DNA of 64,000 nt from Paragorgia papillata (Eukaryota; Cnidaria; Anthozoa; Scleralcyonacea; Coralliidae): NCBI GenBank assembly GCA_035771165.1, contig JAWNZC010000179.1:1578501-1642500 (forward strand), written 5' to 3'. A model generated the notes under the pieces. That model did not search any database. It was not told the origin of the DNA and saw nothing but the letters and a program-made list of their open reading frames with translations. Shown here one piece after another: positions 48,175 through 62,800 of this stretch. Within the stretch, counting starts at the first letter, position 1, and every line of letters begins with the position of its first letter. The translations under genes were made by a program, and so were the position numbers.

Positions 48175-51100
48175 CGTCCGTCCGTCCGTCCGTCCGTCTG
48201 TCCGTCTGTCCGTCTGTCCGTCCGTCCGTCCGTCCGTCTGTCCGTCTGTCCGTCTGTCCGTCCGTCTGTCCGTCTGTCCGTCCGTCCGTCCGTCCGTTCA
48301 AATGTTTTCTAATCTGTCTGTCTGTTCGCCCGTACAAAGGAAACGAAAAACTGCAAAAGATGTTAATACCCTGTCTTTCAAAGTGCTCTTAATTTTCTTT
48401 TGAAAGGCGCTTGACGTACTTAAATACGTCTATCTTCAAAATCGTAATTTGTGTTCAATTTGTTTTCTTTTTTATTCATTCCTATTATCTCTTTTCAGCT
48501 GATGAGCCAACAATATGTGCAGCTCCAACTAAAGGAGGCCAAAAATGTAAGGAAGGTTTCGAGTGTAAGGACGCCTGGGAGGGCCCGAATGATGGAATCA
48601 CAAACTTCGACAATATTTTTCTCGGAATGTTAGCTGTATTTCAAGTAATAACGAACGAAGGATGGACAGATATCATGTACTGGGTGAGTGCCTTACTTTT
48701 TCCTCGCATTTCTTTTTATCTTTCTTTCAGTTTTTGACCCTTTCATCATGCACAGTCAATAGAGATGTGGTCTGGAAACTCGGCAAACTTCAAAGCGCCT
48801 ATAATGAGCTGGGATTTTATGTTGAACCGTACCTTACACCGTGCACATCCTTTGTTTTAGGTTTATTAATATTTAAATAGCGCGGTTGATTGATTGAACT
48901 GGCACGTTGCTATTGGATAATTCGTTCATTGTACTAAAATACAATGGGTTTAGTGACCGTGCACTGTGGACAAAAATGCATAAAGGCGAACAAAAAGATG
49001 GAACAAAGACTTTAGCTGAGTTTTCAGACCATATTTTGAATGACTATGCTTTCATGTATTGCTTTTCGAGACGTCTTCCCTTGAGGAGTAAAATTGTCTG
49101 GCGTTAGATAGAGTATAAAGATAAAGTTGCTCCACAACAACAATGCGAATAAAAGGGTTAATGGCTCTCGGCAGATATCCAATCGACAGATTATCCAACA
49201 ACATAAGATGAATAGCTAAAGCCGTGTTTACACTGCAAGCCTTGGCCTGGCCTTGGCCTAACTTTGGCATATCAAAGGCGCTCCAAGCAGTCGCCATACG
49301 ACACAGTTCAGACCACGGATCACAGCTAAGATGTTAGGTGTGGATTTTATGCAGGGAGGAAAACCGGAGAACCCGGCGAAAAACCCTCGAAGCACAGGAG
49401 AGATCAACTACAACCCTATTCACATTAGGTCCACCCATCCAAGTACTAACCCCGTCTAACCGGGCTTATAACTTTTGGTGAGAGGCAGCGCGCTAACAGC
49501 ACACGCCACCCGTGCTCCCTCTACCGGAGGTACATTAGTTGTTACCGTTGAACTTTCTATATTTCAGACCTTCGATGCGCTGGACGACAATGCCTATTTC
49601 TTCTGGTTGTTGTATTATTCTCTGGTTGTTATCGGATCATTCTTCATGTTGAACTTGGTTCTTGGTGTCCTCAGTGGGTAAGTACTTATCATTGTTTTTT
49701 ACCACTGATCTTTGTATAACTGGACCGCGTGTCCCGTCCAAATAGTGACCGAACAGAGATGTGACAGAATATGGGTCTTTTCTTTCAGTGTAATGACCGC
49801 TGACCTTTTTCTGTCTAATATGTGTACTTGACTGTGGGCTCAGCCGCGTCTGCGGGCCGATCAATTCAGCTATACATTTATTGATGAGGAAAAGGTCAGC
49901 GGTTACTACTATGTGAGAAACATAGAGATCATAATATAATACTAGAGGGGGCATTCCTATGCTGAGTCCAGTCAAATGTGCGAGGAAAATAGGGCGCCGC
50001 CATTAGAGGGGAAAAGCTAGTATCCAGGCCCTTTGAAGACTTGCCTATGAGACCGCGCGGCCGGGTACTTCAAAATGGCGGCCACAACTTATATCCAAGG
50101 AGTGGAAAAATTCAAAAAAGATAATAGACGCCTCAATAAAGAACTAAGATAAGAATTTATAATAGTAATAAGACCGAAAACTAAGTTTTATTTTCTTAAA
50201 AGGCTTGTTTTAGACGAATTTTAGCTCGTTTTTCCCCTCTAATGGCGGCCGTCAATATTCCTCGCATTTTTGGCCCCAATTTTCACTGTGCCGAAAGGGC
50301 GTTACAGCCTTTTTGTGTCCACTGGACCTTGTAAGGTCACGTGGCACACTAAGCTAACGCCGACCTTTGGGTCTGAGTTTGTTACCGATGACGTCACAGT
50401 TACGAAATTGAACCGATGTTTTGGCGACCATTTACGAATCGGGCACATGTGTTTTTAAATGCCAGTGGTGCGATTCTTTGTATCGTTTCCTTCAAGATTC
50501 AACGTAAAACAAACCTCTATTATCAAGAAATTAGGACGAAAGGTCTTTGTTTCGAGTACTAGTTAATTATTGATTTCTACGATAACATATTCAAACAATT
50601 TATCCAACATTTATAACGACTGGTTGACAACAATTGAATTGCATGTCTTTATACAGTAATTTTGTTTAGCATTTGATTTTGACAAAAATGGTAGTCATTT
50701 CTTGATTTGTATCTCTGTTTAGAGCCTGAAGTGCAGGCTATATCTCTGTTTAAGCCTGGTTCTCACTTGTCGTAAGAATCGGGAATTTTTCCAGTCCCCG
50801 ATCGTTTGGGATTGTTACGACAGGTGTGAACTTGGTTGAAGTAACGTCCCAGACAGTCACCGATCTGATCGGAAGCATCGCAAGAATCGGAATCATTTCT
50901 ATTTGGAAAATGCATCCCAGACGGTCGCCGACGATCGGGGATTCTTACGACGAGTTACGACATGTGTGAACACTGAAACCACTCGTCTGGGACAATCGGG
51001 GATGATTCTCGATAATGCAAGATGGCGTCCAGCGAAAGCTACCTGAAATCTCTAGCAGGAAAGTTCAGAAACGGTGAAGACACCGCGTTTATGGAAATTG

Positions 51101-52907
51101 TAAAAGAATTCCCTTTAATAGGAGTAGCGAACAATTCAAGGATAAAAACTTAAAATTGAATTCATGGAAGAAGGTCGCTGCTTCAGGCATACCACCGAAG
51201 CCAGTCATGAAACAGAAGTTCTTTATACTGTACTTGCAAGCAAAGATATGAGAGTATTCGCACTGCCTTTTCTCGTTATTTAAAAAATGCAAACTGCCTT
51301 CGGGTTCAGGGAGTGTCGTTGTCCGTGTAAAATCATCCGTCTGTTTAAGGCCGCCATCTTTAAAGTTTAAACTTTGGCACGAATTACAAGTCGCGACAAG
51401 TGTGAACCTTGCTGCCGTAAGAATCGCCGACGATCGGGGATAGACTGTCCCTGATTCTTACGACAAGTGAGAACTAGGCTTAAGGCATTGACAGATGCAT
51501 TTGCACACAGTTGATTTGCATAAACGTTAACAAAAACATAGAACAAAGAGTTTGGTTACGTTTCCAGACACTTCAATTCTAGTGACTGCTTCTATAGAGC
51601 TTTATCTAGTCCTGAGTTTCTCAAATACGTCAGTGGACACATGGACACCATCGTGTGCCTATTTTTCGGACTCAGCAACCAATCAACGTCCGCCATTTGG
51701 CATGATGATCTATTAAAACAAGTTCATCTGTATAATAATGATTTTCAATACTGACGTATTAGTCATTTCGATTTCAAATATTTGTTTGTTTCTTTCAAAT
51801 AGTCTTCTTTTTACAGCAGGAATAAATTTGCTCGATTTTCTTTTCGGTCTTTTGCTGACCAATCACAGCGTGCGTAGCGTGAACGTTAGTCCCTATCTAG
51901 AAATGACGTCACTGCCGTAATGTACTGAACCGCCATGTACGACTCGTTTCAGTGAATTCGCAAAAGAGAGGGAAAGAGTGGAGAACCGTAAAGCATTTTT
52001 AAAGATTAGAAGATCAGAGCAAGTTGAACGGCAAGTGACTGGATATTTGGACTGGCTGAGTAAAGCAGGTAAGTGTGCAATCTTGTACCCAGGGCATTTT
52101 GCCCCCACGTTGGAAGGTTGGCGAAAATGCATGGCCCTGACATGGCTTTACATGAGTGAGTTGCAAATCGCTAAATATTTCTTATAATTGTTATTCACAT
52201 GAATAATATACAAAGAAAAAATATTATACGAAGAAGAAAAAAACAAAGAACGCAAAAAAGTGCAAAGGGCACTTATTCCCTTGGTGGAGGACAAAAGCTT
52301 CTAAATAATTATGAAAATTTAATTATTTAGAAGCTTTTGTCCTCCACCAAGGGAATAAGTGCAAAGGGTCTATTTTTTGCGTTCTTTGTTTAAAGTGCAT
52401 ATAAACCCAAATTTTTTATCATCTGAATACGTTCTACATATAGCAAACAGTTGTTCAGTGAAATATTTTTTTGATTGGAGCTATTCTAGAAGTAATATTT
52501 CAAATCCGAGTTAGTGTTTTAGACGTGGTTTCTAAATCCTATGTGCCGTTAACAATAGCGAGGCGCAGTCTAAAACACCAACGAGGATTTGAAATAGCTT
52601 CTCACACATCATTAGATATTCATTGCAATGAGGGCAATCACAACAGACTGGTCGTCAAGCCCTTGCAGAGACAGGGGAAAATTTTGTTTTAAAACAGCCA
52701 GGAGTTTTGGCTCGCAAGGCGTTGGATTTATTGGATAACATACAGTAGATTATGTTGAACAGCAGGTCAATTTAGCCAGGACTGATATTGAGCAGAGAAA
52801 ATATAGATGACAATTGGAATAATGTAGAACTTTACAAACTAAAGAAGACAGAATATGTTAATGGTCGATACCGGAGAAAACAAAGCGTGAGGTGACTGTC
52901 TTGTATA

Positions 52908-52965
<58 letters not shown>

Positions 52966-55900
52966 TGAAAGGTAGATGGACGTTTAAACTTCATTACTTC
53001 GATCAGTCTGCAAGCAACATCACTGTTTTAGCGCTTTTCGTAGGTTTCTGTCTGTCGTCGAATAACTTAAATTGCACCAACGTAAGTTTGGTTTCTTGTT
53101 AGTCTATTTTACTTGTAATATATGTATCGCATGTAGTCGCTTATATTGTGAAGCGCTGTTAGGTAAAATAATCTGTTGTATTTGCAACTGGTTTCTATAG
53201 CGACAGAAAACTGTATTGGGAAATGATTTCGAAATACAGCGTACTGTATTTAGAAATGTTTTCTAAATACAGTTTACTGTATTTAGAAAACATTTCTAAA
53301 TACAGTATTGAAATTTTAAATTAACATATGTATTGTTTTCCCCTCAATTTCCCTCATCTTCTAAGCCCTGCCCACTTGAATTTTTTACGTCTCTGGTTTA
53401 GACTGGGTTTCTAGGTAAGTACATGTGACGTAAATCAAGTAACCGGATTGGCTGAAATGCTATGTTTTTTCGCGATTCGCATTTCTAGTATGGTAATGAG
53501 ATGACGTCTATGTAGGCATTTGACTTTCTTTCTCTTTTTGGCAAGATAAACTACCTGAGAATTTTTGTGGATAAACTCGTACAATATGGAACATGTTGCT
53601 CAAACACACCATTCATGGAAGAATTGGGTCATGTCACTCCTGCAAATAAATATTGTATAGATAATGATGACTACTTTGGCGTCATCTCATCACCATTTTG
53701 AAAACAAAAATCTCTATTAAAGTAATAAAGGTTGCTCCAATCTAAAAAATATTTCGTTGTTCAACTATTTGCGAAAGGTAGAACGTATTTAGATGATAAA
53801 AAATTTGGGGTTATATGCACTTTAATGACTCGCTTTGTTGAACTGCAGAACTTTGAAATTGTCCTCCAGATCGGTCGTTTTGACGTCATGTGGAAAGGGT
53901 CTATATGGGACAACTTTTGTGTTACCGAATTTAAATACACCCTTTTTATTTTCAGAGGATATTATGATGGAGGAAGAGGAAAATGGTGATGAAGGTAACG
54001 CTTCTTCATTCTCTTTAGACAGAACATGTTATTTTAAAGGGTATTGGCAATCAAAATTAAGTTTGTCTCATTTGAAAGAACTCGTCAAATGGTATAAGAA
54101 GACCTTTTACAATTTTTTCGTATCTGTTTTGGTTTTGGAAATATTTCGACCAAAGACAGCGTGCTGTCCGCCATCTTGGAATTATTTTCGATATGCATGT
54201 GACGACATAAGCAGGGTAGAGTGAAATTTTTATCTTGCCGACCTTATGACATGAGCTAGAAACTCGATTTTGTTGCGCTATTTCCATTTTAAATTGACCC
54301 ACAACATTTAAAAAGCCTTCCGTGGAAATTTAGTCATCCACGGAGTAGTTTCATCAGGTTTACCCTGCTTATGACGTCACCAATTTCCTAGTTAATTAGA
54401 CACAATATTACAACAAGATGGCGGACAGCACGCTGTCTTTGGTCGAAATATTTCAAAACACAAGAAAGATACAGAAAAATTACAAAAGGTCTTCTTCTTA
54501 TACCATTTGACGGGTTCTTTCAAATGGGACAAATTTAATTTTTATTGCCAATACCCCCTTTAAGTAATAATATCAACAACGAGTTTGAGTGTTTCATCAG
54601 GGGAACCAAACACGAGAAAACATGATGAAAGCACGAGGCCGAAGGCTGAGTGGTTTTATTGTTTTCGAGTGTTTGGATTCCCCTGATGAAACACGATAAA
54701 CGAGTTGTTGATATGCATCTCAATCGAGCGATTTCAATTGAAAAATGCAATTAAAATAAACCCTCATGAGATTTTATTCATGAGTGTGTGTAAAATTTAT
54801 TCATACAGCAACTTGTTTATCTTGCATAGATAATTAAGATCTTAAAGTGCCAATGCAGCGAAATTTCACCCCAGTTTTTTATGATTGCATTTGAAAGAAC
54901 ACTTAAAATGACAACGTAACATCTTTCGTAGAATTTCGTCTCCTTGCTACATTCTTGAGATATTCAGGTTTGTTTGATATGCAAATGTCATACGTATGAC
55001 ATCACACTGCATAATGACTTTTTAGAAAAGTATGATTTTCTTAAGTAAAATTTGCACTTGCATGTATGTAGCCATACTATCACTAAACGTGTGTTGCTGG
55101 GTGTAAAATATTTGGACTACTCTAAAATTGATACTATTTCACAAAGTCATTATGCAGTGTGATGTCATAAGTATGAAGTTTTATTGAGATCAGTGGTTCG
55201 AACTTGCAACCTTCTAATGACCGGGTTAGACGCTCTAACTATTGAGCTATTGAGGTTCAGATGGAGAGCTAAGGTTGCAAATTCATAGTCATATATGCTC
55301 GTAAGTAGTGCATATGAGCTGAGAAATCTTTTCTGAGTAATTGAGCTTCACGATGATTCGACTACTTGGATTAAGGCTATGTGCACACGGTAACATTTCC
55401 GAGCGTTTTCGTATTGTTTACTGTTCTCAGGGGAATCGAAAACAATCAGCTCATTACTTGAAACAATACGAAAACGCTCCGAAACGTTACCGGCACATAG
55501 CCTAAGTTAGGGGGCGTTTACACGAGCCCGGGTTGGGTGCCAGCCTGGGTCAGCTCGCCATCCCTGGTTATTCTTTTTTTGTGTTTACATGAACCCGGGT
55601 TGGCTGCTTTTTTTCCCAACCCGGGTCAGCTTTTCCCAACCCGGGTCAGCTTTTCTCAACACAAATTATCATATTGCCAACACTTTACACGAGCCCGGGT
55701 CAAGTCAACCCGTGTTTACATGAAGGAATTGACCAAAGTTCCGCACCGTCGCACCTCTCCAACCCGGGTCGACCCGGGTCTTGAAAAGGGTCACTCGGCA
55801 AGACGGGTTGACCCGGCTATCGTATAAACGCTAACAGGGGTTTATTCGTAGACGGGTTGACCCGGGTTGGCGAGCTAACCCGGGTTGGCTCTCAACCCGG

Positions 55901-56751
55901 GCTCGTGTAAAGGCCTCCTTAGTTAGTATGCTAAATTACTCAGACAGTCATAACTTGAAAATTGTGATTTTAAATTGAGCCAATTAGATTGCACAATTAT
56001 TTACGCTTAAGTATATTCTTATTGTACGTAACAAAACACTTGTTATCTTTTCAGCATTAGATTATGAAAGATACGAAGGGGGAGTGGCAATGACATCAGA
56101 TGTGTTGGCTCGTCGAAGGCACAAAACAGAAAAAGAGTAAGTTGGGTCACATGTCAAATGCCCGAGGGCAAAGGTTTGCATGGCAAAAAATGGTCGACAT
56201 AAAGAGGCGGAGCTAAACCCTACATAAAATAGTACCTATGTCGCACGGTCGTCACAGTTCTGCGTTTCAGAAGAAAAGAGAACGACAAATTTACGCAATG
56301 TTGGATGAAATGTTCATTCGATTATCAGAAAATAAATCACTACCTGAGAATTTTTGTGGAAAAACTCATACAATATGGAACATGTTGTTCAAACACACCA
56401 TTAATGGAAGAATTGGGTCATGTCACTCCTGCAAATAAATATTGTATAGATAATGATGACTACTTTGGCGTCATCTCATTACCATTTTGAAAACAAAAAT
56501 CTCTATTAAAGCAATGAAGGTTGCTCCAATCTAAAAAATATTTCGTTGTTCAACTATTTGCCAAAGGTATAGAACGTATTTAGATGATAAAAAAATTTGG
56601 GGTTATTATCACTTTAAAATCTACTGTAAAAGCTACTGTAGCTGGGAAGTGAAGTGAACTCTATACCGATCCGAAGACCCATTTGAAGAAATTGACAATG
56701 TTACTCAGTTCTGACGTATCTGTGCAATGACATGTCGTACACCTACAGTAT

Positions 56752-56819
<68 letters not shown>

Positions 56820-59800
56820 GGTTACGTTACACCATAGAAATTTAAAAATACCATTTGCGTAATTAGCTGCCTTAAGCCAAATGCTGAAAGGTTTTGAAAA
56901 GCTTATTTCGTTTAAAACTAAATTCATTAAGATATTTAGCGATGAAAATTGCAAGCAGCTCTGTTTTCCCGCGAAATTTAAATGTTCCAAGGCTTGTTTC
57001 TTCAGCTTTAAATTTCAGCTAAACTGCCGTATTCAAAGACTTTCGTTGAACATGGGCTTTGGCCGATTTTTTTCAAATTTTCACAATGTACTATCGGAGA
57101 CAATAAGAGCTTCAAAAGTGTGTGCGGTAGCTATACGATTTGTTTTTCATTTCTGAGTAATCGACTACGATTCATGGTATGCACAAGAAAGGCAAAAGAA
57201 TGCCTTATATCTCAAAAATAACAAAAAAAAAACATAGCTACCGCACACACTTTTGTAGAACAGCTAGTTGAGTTGCAATTAAAACTATTTTTACATGATT
57301 TGATTGAAACTGTAGTTCAACAAAAGTCGCGGCGCAAAGCGAATGCGTTTTCAGAATTTTGTCAAAACAAAACAAGTTTAAATACTTTTCAAAACTGTAA
57401 ATCAACTGTCCAATTCTACAATCATTTTGCTATAAACTGTAAAAATTTGAATTTGATTGCTTTTAAACTCAACCGAACGCGCAGTTGCATTTTTCGCAAA
57501 GCACTACTCCAAGGTGTTACGTAACCTTAATCATATTTTAACACGGTAGCCCATCAACCGTAGTCTATATATACAGATAAAATTTGTTAAGAAAGAAGAA
57601 AATAAAGAAAAGGAAAAGGAAAAAAAGGTTGCTTTTCATGGGGCCGTGTGAATAAAAAAATAGTACAAAATGTTCCTAATTATAAACAAACAACTTACAA
57701 ATTAATTCTACATACATTACAATATTTACAATTATCTTACCTATAATCCCCTGCTAACCCCCCTGCGAGCGTGGATGAACCTCTGGCACCCAGGGTACAA
57801 TTATCTAAAACGTTTATAAAAACATAAAACAATATTAATATAGTTTTTCAGTTTTACTATAGCTATAGTACATAAAAAGTTTAAAATATCATTAATTAAT
57901 TATATTCGATAATACACTGTTTCGTTCGTATATCGATTGTTTGTTCCAGACCTTAGCACCTAAGTAGCTAAAAACTTCTCTTCATTGCATTAGTTTTGTA
58001 TTAGTATAACGTTGTATTTTGCCGCATAGCGAACATGCAACATGTTCTATATTTTTTGTTTTGATTTAATTGTTAAGGTTCTGTTCAATATAATTGCAAA
58101 AATATGAATGAGTGACGCCGCTTTCCACCAGGTTCTCCAGTTTTCCTTTTTTCGCAAAATCAACACCATAGTTTCTCCAGTTAATTCTACTAACTAGTTC
58201 CAAGGGGTGAAGGCCATTGGGTTATCAGTTTAACAAATCAAATAGATTCCATTTTGCCGTTGTCTGTTCAATTATAGATGCAAAAAAGTCGCCCATGCAC
58301 GAGACGCAGTCGAGTGACGTCTTCTGTGCGTCTATAACTGAACAGACAACAAAAAAAAAAGGAATCTATTTATACAATACAAAAATTTTAAAGGTTTTTA
58401 TCGAAACTCTTCCCGGATTTTGAGGCATGAAGAAGGAAAAAAGCAAGTCGGCTGACGTGGTCTGACGTGGCCATGTGTCTGTCCTCTAATAGATCATGGC
58501 CAACAACCAATGAAAACACGCATAGCAACCAGGGTATTGTATAAATCTAAGTACCAATGGAAACACGCATAGCAACCAGGGTATTGTATGAATCTAAGTA
58601 CCGTTATTTTTTATATGCATCTGTGAATTACTTACTATTTTCTTTTAACAGCGAAGGGTTCTGGAAGAATTGTCTGCGAAGAAATAAAAGATGGCGTATC
58701 AAAGTTCGTCATGTGGTCAAACACCAGGCGTTCTACTGGACTATCATAACTTGCGTATTTTTAAACACGGTTAGCGTATCCATGCTCCATTACAAACAAC
58801 CACACTGGTTAACTCAAATGCAAGGTAAGATATTGACCTTTCGCATCATGGTGACCAATTAAAAATATTCTTTTATGCACATCTTAATCACAGAGCTGTA
58901 TGTAACTAGACTGATGGTCCTGTACAAAAACTGACCGAACAAAGATAGCGGGAACTGATGGTTTATAAGCAATCCCTTGACATTTCCAAGACAAAGATAC
59001 GGCGGCCATGTTGGTGTAAAACATACTCCAAATACAATAGTTGCTAATGAGATTCTTTTGTTAAAGTTCTTCCAACATGGCCGCCATGACGTCAAGTGCA
59101 AACCAATGGGTCACTGATCTCGAAATAAAACTGGATAGTGCAACCTATTGTCCACTGGTTCATAAAATGAAGCCAGCTAAACAAAAGAAATCCGTAATTA
59201 CTAAGGGACCAAACATGCTGAAAAATGTCTTTATGTCTTCTTAAAACGTCTTCTGTACCAAAAAAGACTATTGAACTATATTTTCTTTCAAAGATTCAGC
59301 ATCTCATTCAACAAAATGTTTATATCGGTGCCAGAATACGCTAGAAAGACCATCACTTGGTCCCTTAGTAATGGGTGACTTCCGGCTTCATTTAGTAAAC
59401 AATAGATGCTTAACCAGTTTTATTTCGAGATCAGTGATATGGGTCCTTTCTTTCATGATCGCGACCGCTGATATCACTCTGTTCGATATTTTAATGGTAA
59501 TAATTCCATGTCCTACATAACCCAGGTACTTCATGAAAGCCTTACCCCAACACACACCCTAACCTAAGGCCAAAAATTCGTGTAAATAGGACATGGATTT
59601 ATAACCATTTTAATTGACTGTGGGCTCAGCCGCGTCCGCAGACCGCCCAATCCAGTTAAATTCGTTTATCAAAGAAAGGTCAGCGGTTACTACTACGGGA
59701 GAAACGATCCACATAAACCGCCATCTTAAGTCCCTATATCAATGACGGGAAAAGTGTGACCGCCTTAGTGAACTACAGCAATAGGCATTTGTACGTGAGA

Positions 59801-62800
59801 TGGCGTTGGGTGACTACAACTACGAGAATGCTTTCCCAGTATTCTAGGGTTTTGGCTAAAAGGGACGACTCAAAGGAACCCATCCAGTCTTTTCGCTAAA
59901 AAAAGCTAGGGGGTAAACCAGATTTCTGATGATTAGGGTTAGGATCTATGTTTTGGTTAGGGTATCGAAAAGATTGCTAAAATCTTGAGACTCGCTGAAG
60001 CTTGACGACAAATTTGGAAGAAAAAAAAATTGACGACATATTTTGGAAAAGCAAAGACGCATGGACGGGTCCTTTTGAGTCATCCCTTTTACCCGAAAAC
60101 CTAGAATACTGGCAAAGCATTCTGGTAGTTGTAGTCACCCAACGCGGTCTCATTTGTTTGCAAAGTTTTCAAAAATCTTTCGCTTAAGGTGGCTCCATAC
60201 AGTTTCTTGAAAAATGGAAAATACAAGTTTGAGAGTCCAAAACACGTGATTAAACAATTCGGGAAAAGAATAAAACTAAATGTTATGCGTAGTTAAACAG
60301 TCTGACAATAAAAAACTGTTACCAAATAAATAGCAACTTTGGTGACCCCCAATTTTTTTTTCATTAAAACTTTTCTTGGAGTATGAGTAATCAATAGGCA
60401 GAGTACAGTTTTTGATTGTCAGACTGTTTAATTATGAATAACATTTAGTTTTATTCTTTTTCCGAATTGTTTGATCACGTATTTTGGACTCTCAAACTTG
60501 TATTTTCCATTTTTCAAGAAACTGTGTGGAGCCATCTTAAGTCTGGTTTCCGTTTGGTCGTTGGGGTAGAATAAATCCTATCCCAGCGACTCTGCCAACG
60601 ACCAAATGGAAACCAGGCTTTGGTATAATAGAAATATAGTAAGGTTTGATATATACTGCCGAAACAGACAGAGAATGAGTATCGTGTGAGGCTACGTGCA
60701 CACGGTAACGTTTCCGAGCGTTTCCGTATTGTTTCAAGTAATGAGCTGATTGTTCTCGATTCCCTTGAGAACAGTAAACAATACGAAAACGCTCGGAAAC
60801 GTTACCGTGTCCACATAGCCGGAGTCTAACGTTTCGAGCGAAGGCCCTTCGTCAGAGAGAAACGTTTCTCTCTGATGGAGGGCCTTCGCTCGAAACGTTA
60901 GACTCCTACGTTCTCTGTTTCGGCAGTATATCAAACCTTTATACTGTATTTCGATTGTTGTTTCAACACTGCCTACGCAGCACGCCACTTTTATTTAACT
61001 CTTTAGTATAATAGTTTAATTTGTTCTCTATTTCATTTTTAGACTCCGCCGAAACGTTGTTTTTATCGTTATTTTTTATTGAAATGTGTCTGAAGATATA
61101 TGGTCTCGGACTGTCTATCTATTTTAATTCGCAGTTTAACAGATTTGATTGTGTGGTAAGTGGAGTTTTTAGAAATCCATTTTTTAATGCTCTCAGCCAA
61201 AAATTTGGCTCTTAGCCAAATAGCTACAAATCTAATTAGAAAAACATCATGGTTTACTGACAGCTGTATTTTCAACCTCGTACCCAGGGTCTTATCTCCG
61301 CTTCCCCGCCCCCGCCCACCGCTGCGAAAAGACCCTGGTCCAGGCTGGTCACGTGTCGTCTATCAAAATGTTCGACTGTGGAGGGTCCCCTGCGTATCAA
61401 TGCTTGACCTCGCTGGAATAGTCGAAGAAATGCATGTATACGTATCTTGTCTTGCTTTCTGGTATTAGATTTTGAAATGAATGGTTAAACCGGTGACACG
61501 ATTTTAAAATTGAAACAAGTTGTTTTGACAGCTATTGTTTTTAGTTTGTAATAAATCGCTGTGTTTATTTAAGTTTATAATGAAGAAAGTTTTTGATGTT
61601 CCCATTCGTTTAATAATCGTCAACCTGGGTGCTTAATGAAATGTTGATAATGAAATGGAAGACTGTTTCAAACTCTCAATATAAACAATAAAATACGTAT
61701 GTGTTTCACCTGTACGTTGTTGAATACCACACGTGAAAGCTGCCGTTATATTTAAATGTATACGTCCAGTTAAAAGCGTCGCGATTCGAATGCTTAAAAC
61801 GAATATTCTCCCATCAATAACACATGTCGCCAGCGCTACAAAGCCAGCAAAATATTGATCTTTGAGACTTTGGCATTCTTATTAAATTATATCTCGTTTC
61901 GGATTGTTTCTCCAAGCCGTTGTGCACCTTTCGTGAGTCGTTGACATTTCATCTGGCCAGATGTTTTGCGTTTTGTATAAACACTACTCTGGAGGTCGAG
62001 AAAAAGTTTTTTGTACCACCCTACCCACACTAAATGTATTTTGTACTGCCCATATTTTGGGCAGCACGTGACCAGCCTGGACTAGGGTCTTTTCGCAGCG
62101 ATGGACGGGGACGGGGGAGCGGAGATAAGACCCTGGGTACGAGGTTGCTGTATTTTCTAAACAAAGTTTGGTGTTTTTTTGTTTTTTAAAGGGTATTGGC
62201 AATAAAAATTAAGTTTATTTAATTTGAAAGAACTCGTGAAATTGTAATAGAAGATCTTTTACAACTTTTTCGTGTCTTTCTTCGTTTGCAAGATATTTCT
62301 ATTTGTTTAATATGTAAATGAGATGGGCTCTGACGTCATGAGCAGGCTACAGTATTTTTACGCAAAGCAACATCAGTTATGAAATGTTCAGTGTCACAAG
62401 GCGTTTTTATGTGCACAGTTTCAAGTGATTTCATCGAACAAATTTAGAGATATAACTAATTTTGCTACGTGTGAAAATACTGTACCCTGCTCCTGACGTC
62501 AGAGACCATCTCATTTACATATTAAACAAATTGAAATATCTTGAAAACGAAGAAAGATACGAAAAAATTGTAAAAGATCTTCTATTACACTTTTATGAGT
62601 TCTTTCAAATTAGGCAAACTTAACTTTTGTTGCCAATGTCCATTAAGTATTAGTATATTAAAAGCTTTAAGACTGGGAAAGTTTCAGGAATAACCTTAAG
62701 GGGGGCGGGCGGAGGAGCGGAGATGAATATAACTGCATTGCCCATCCTTTCAAGATGTAGGATGTCTTTTAACCAGAATATATATATATATACTATAAGT

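Larger units (their letters stand above)
52394..53821 (+). mobile_element. 1.4-kb TTAA element retaining the end of a coding region
   Basis: TTAA at 52390-52393 and 53822-53825. Terminal repeats of about 43 bp (AGTGCATATAAACCCAAATT). Holds the frame at 53555-53701, a TA run at 52913-52960 and a 29-bp hairpin (53244-53305). A truncated relative occupies about 56240-56613. Confidence 0.75.

Noticed and set aside
47188..48403. Cys/Phe/Val/Leu-rich frames up to 374 codons
   Set aside because: Frames through a TTTG microsatellite inside channel intron 5, all in shifted copies of the same repeat.
55185..55262. Functional tRNA gene
   Set aside because: A and B boxes are recognisable, but the acceptor stem does not pair and no clear anticodon loop can be drawn.
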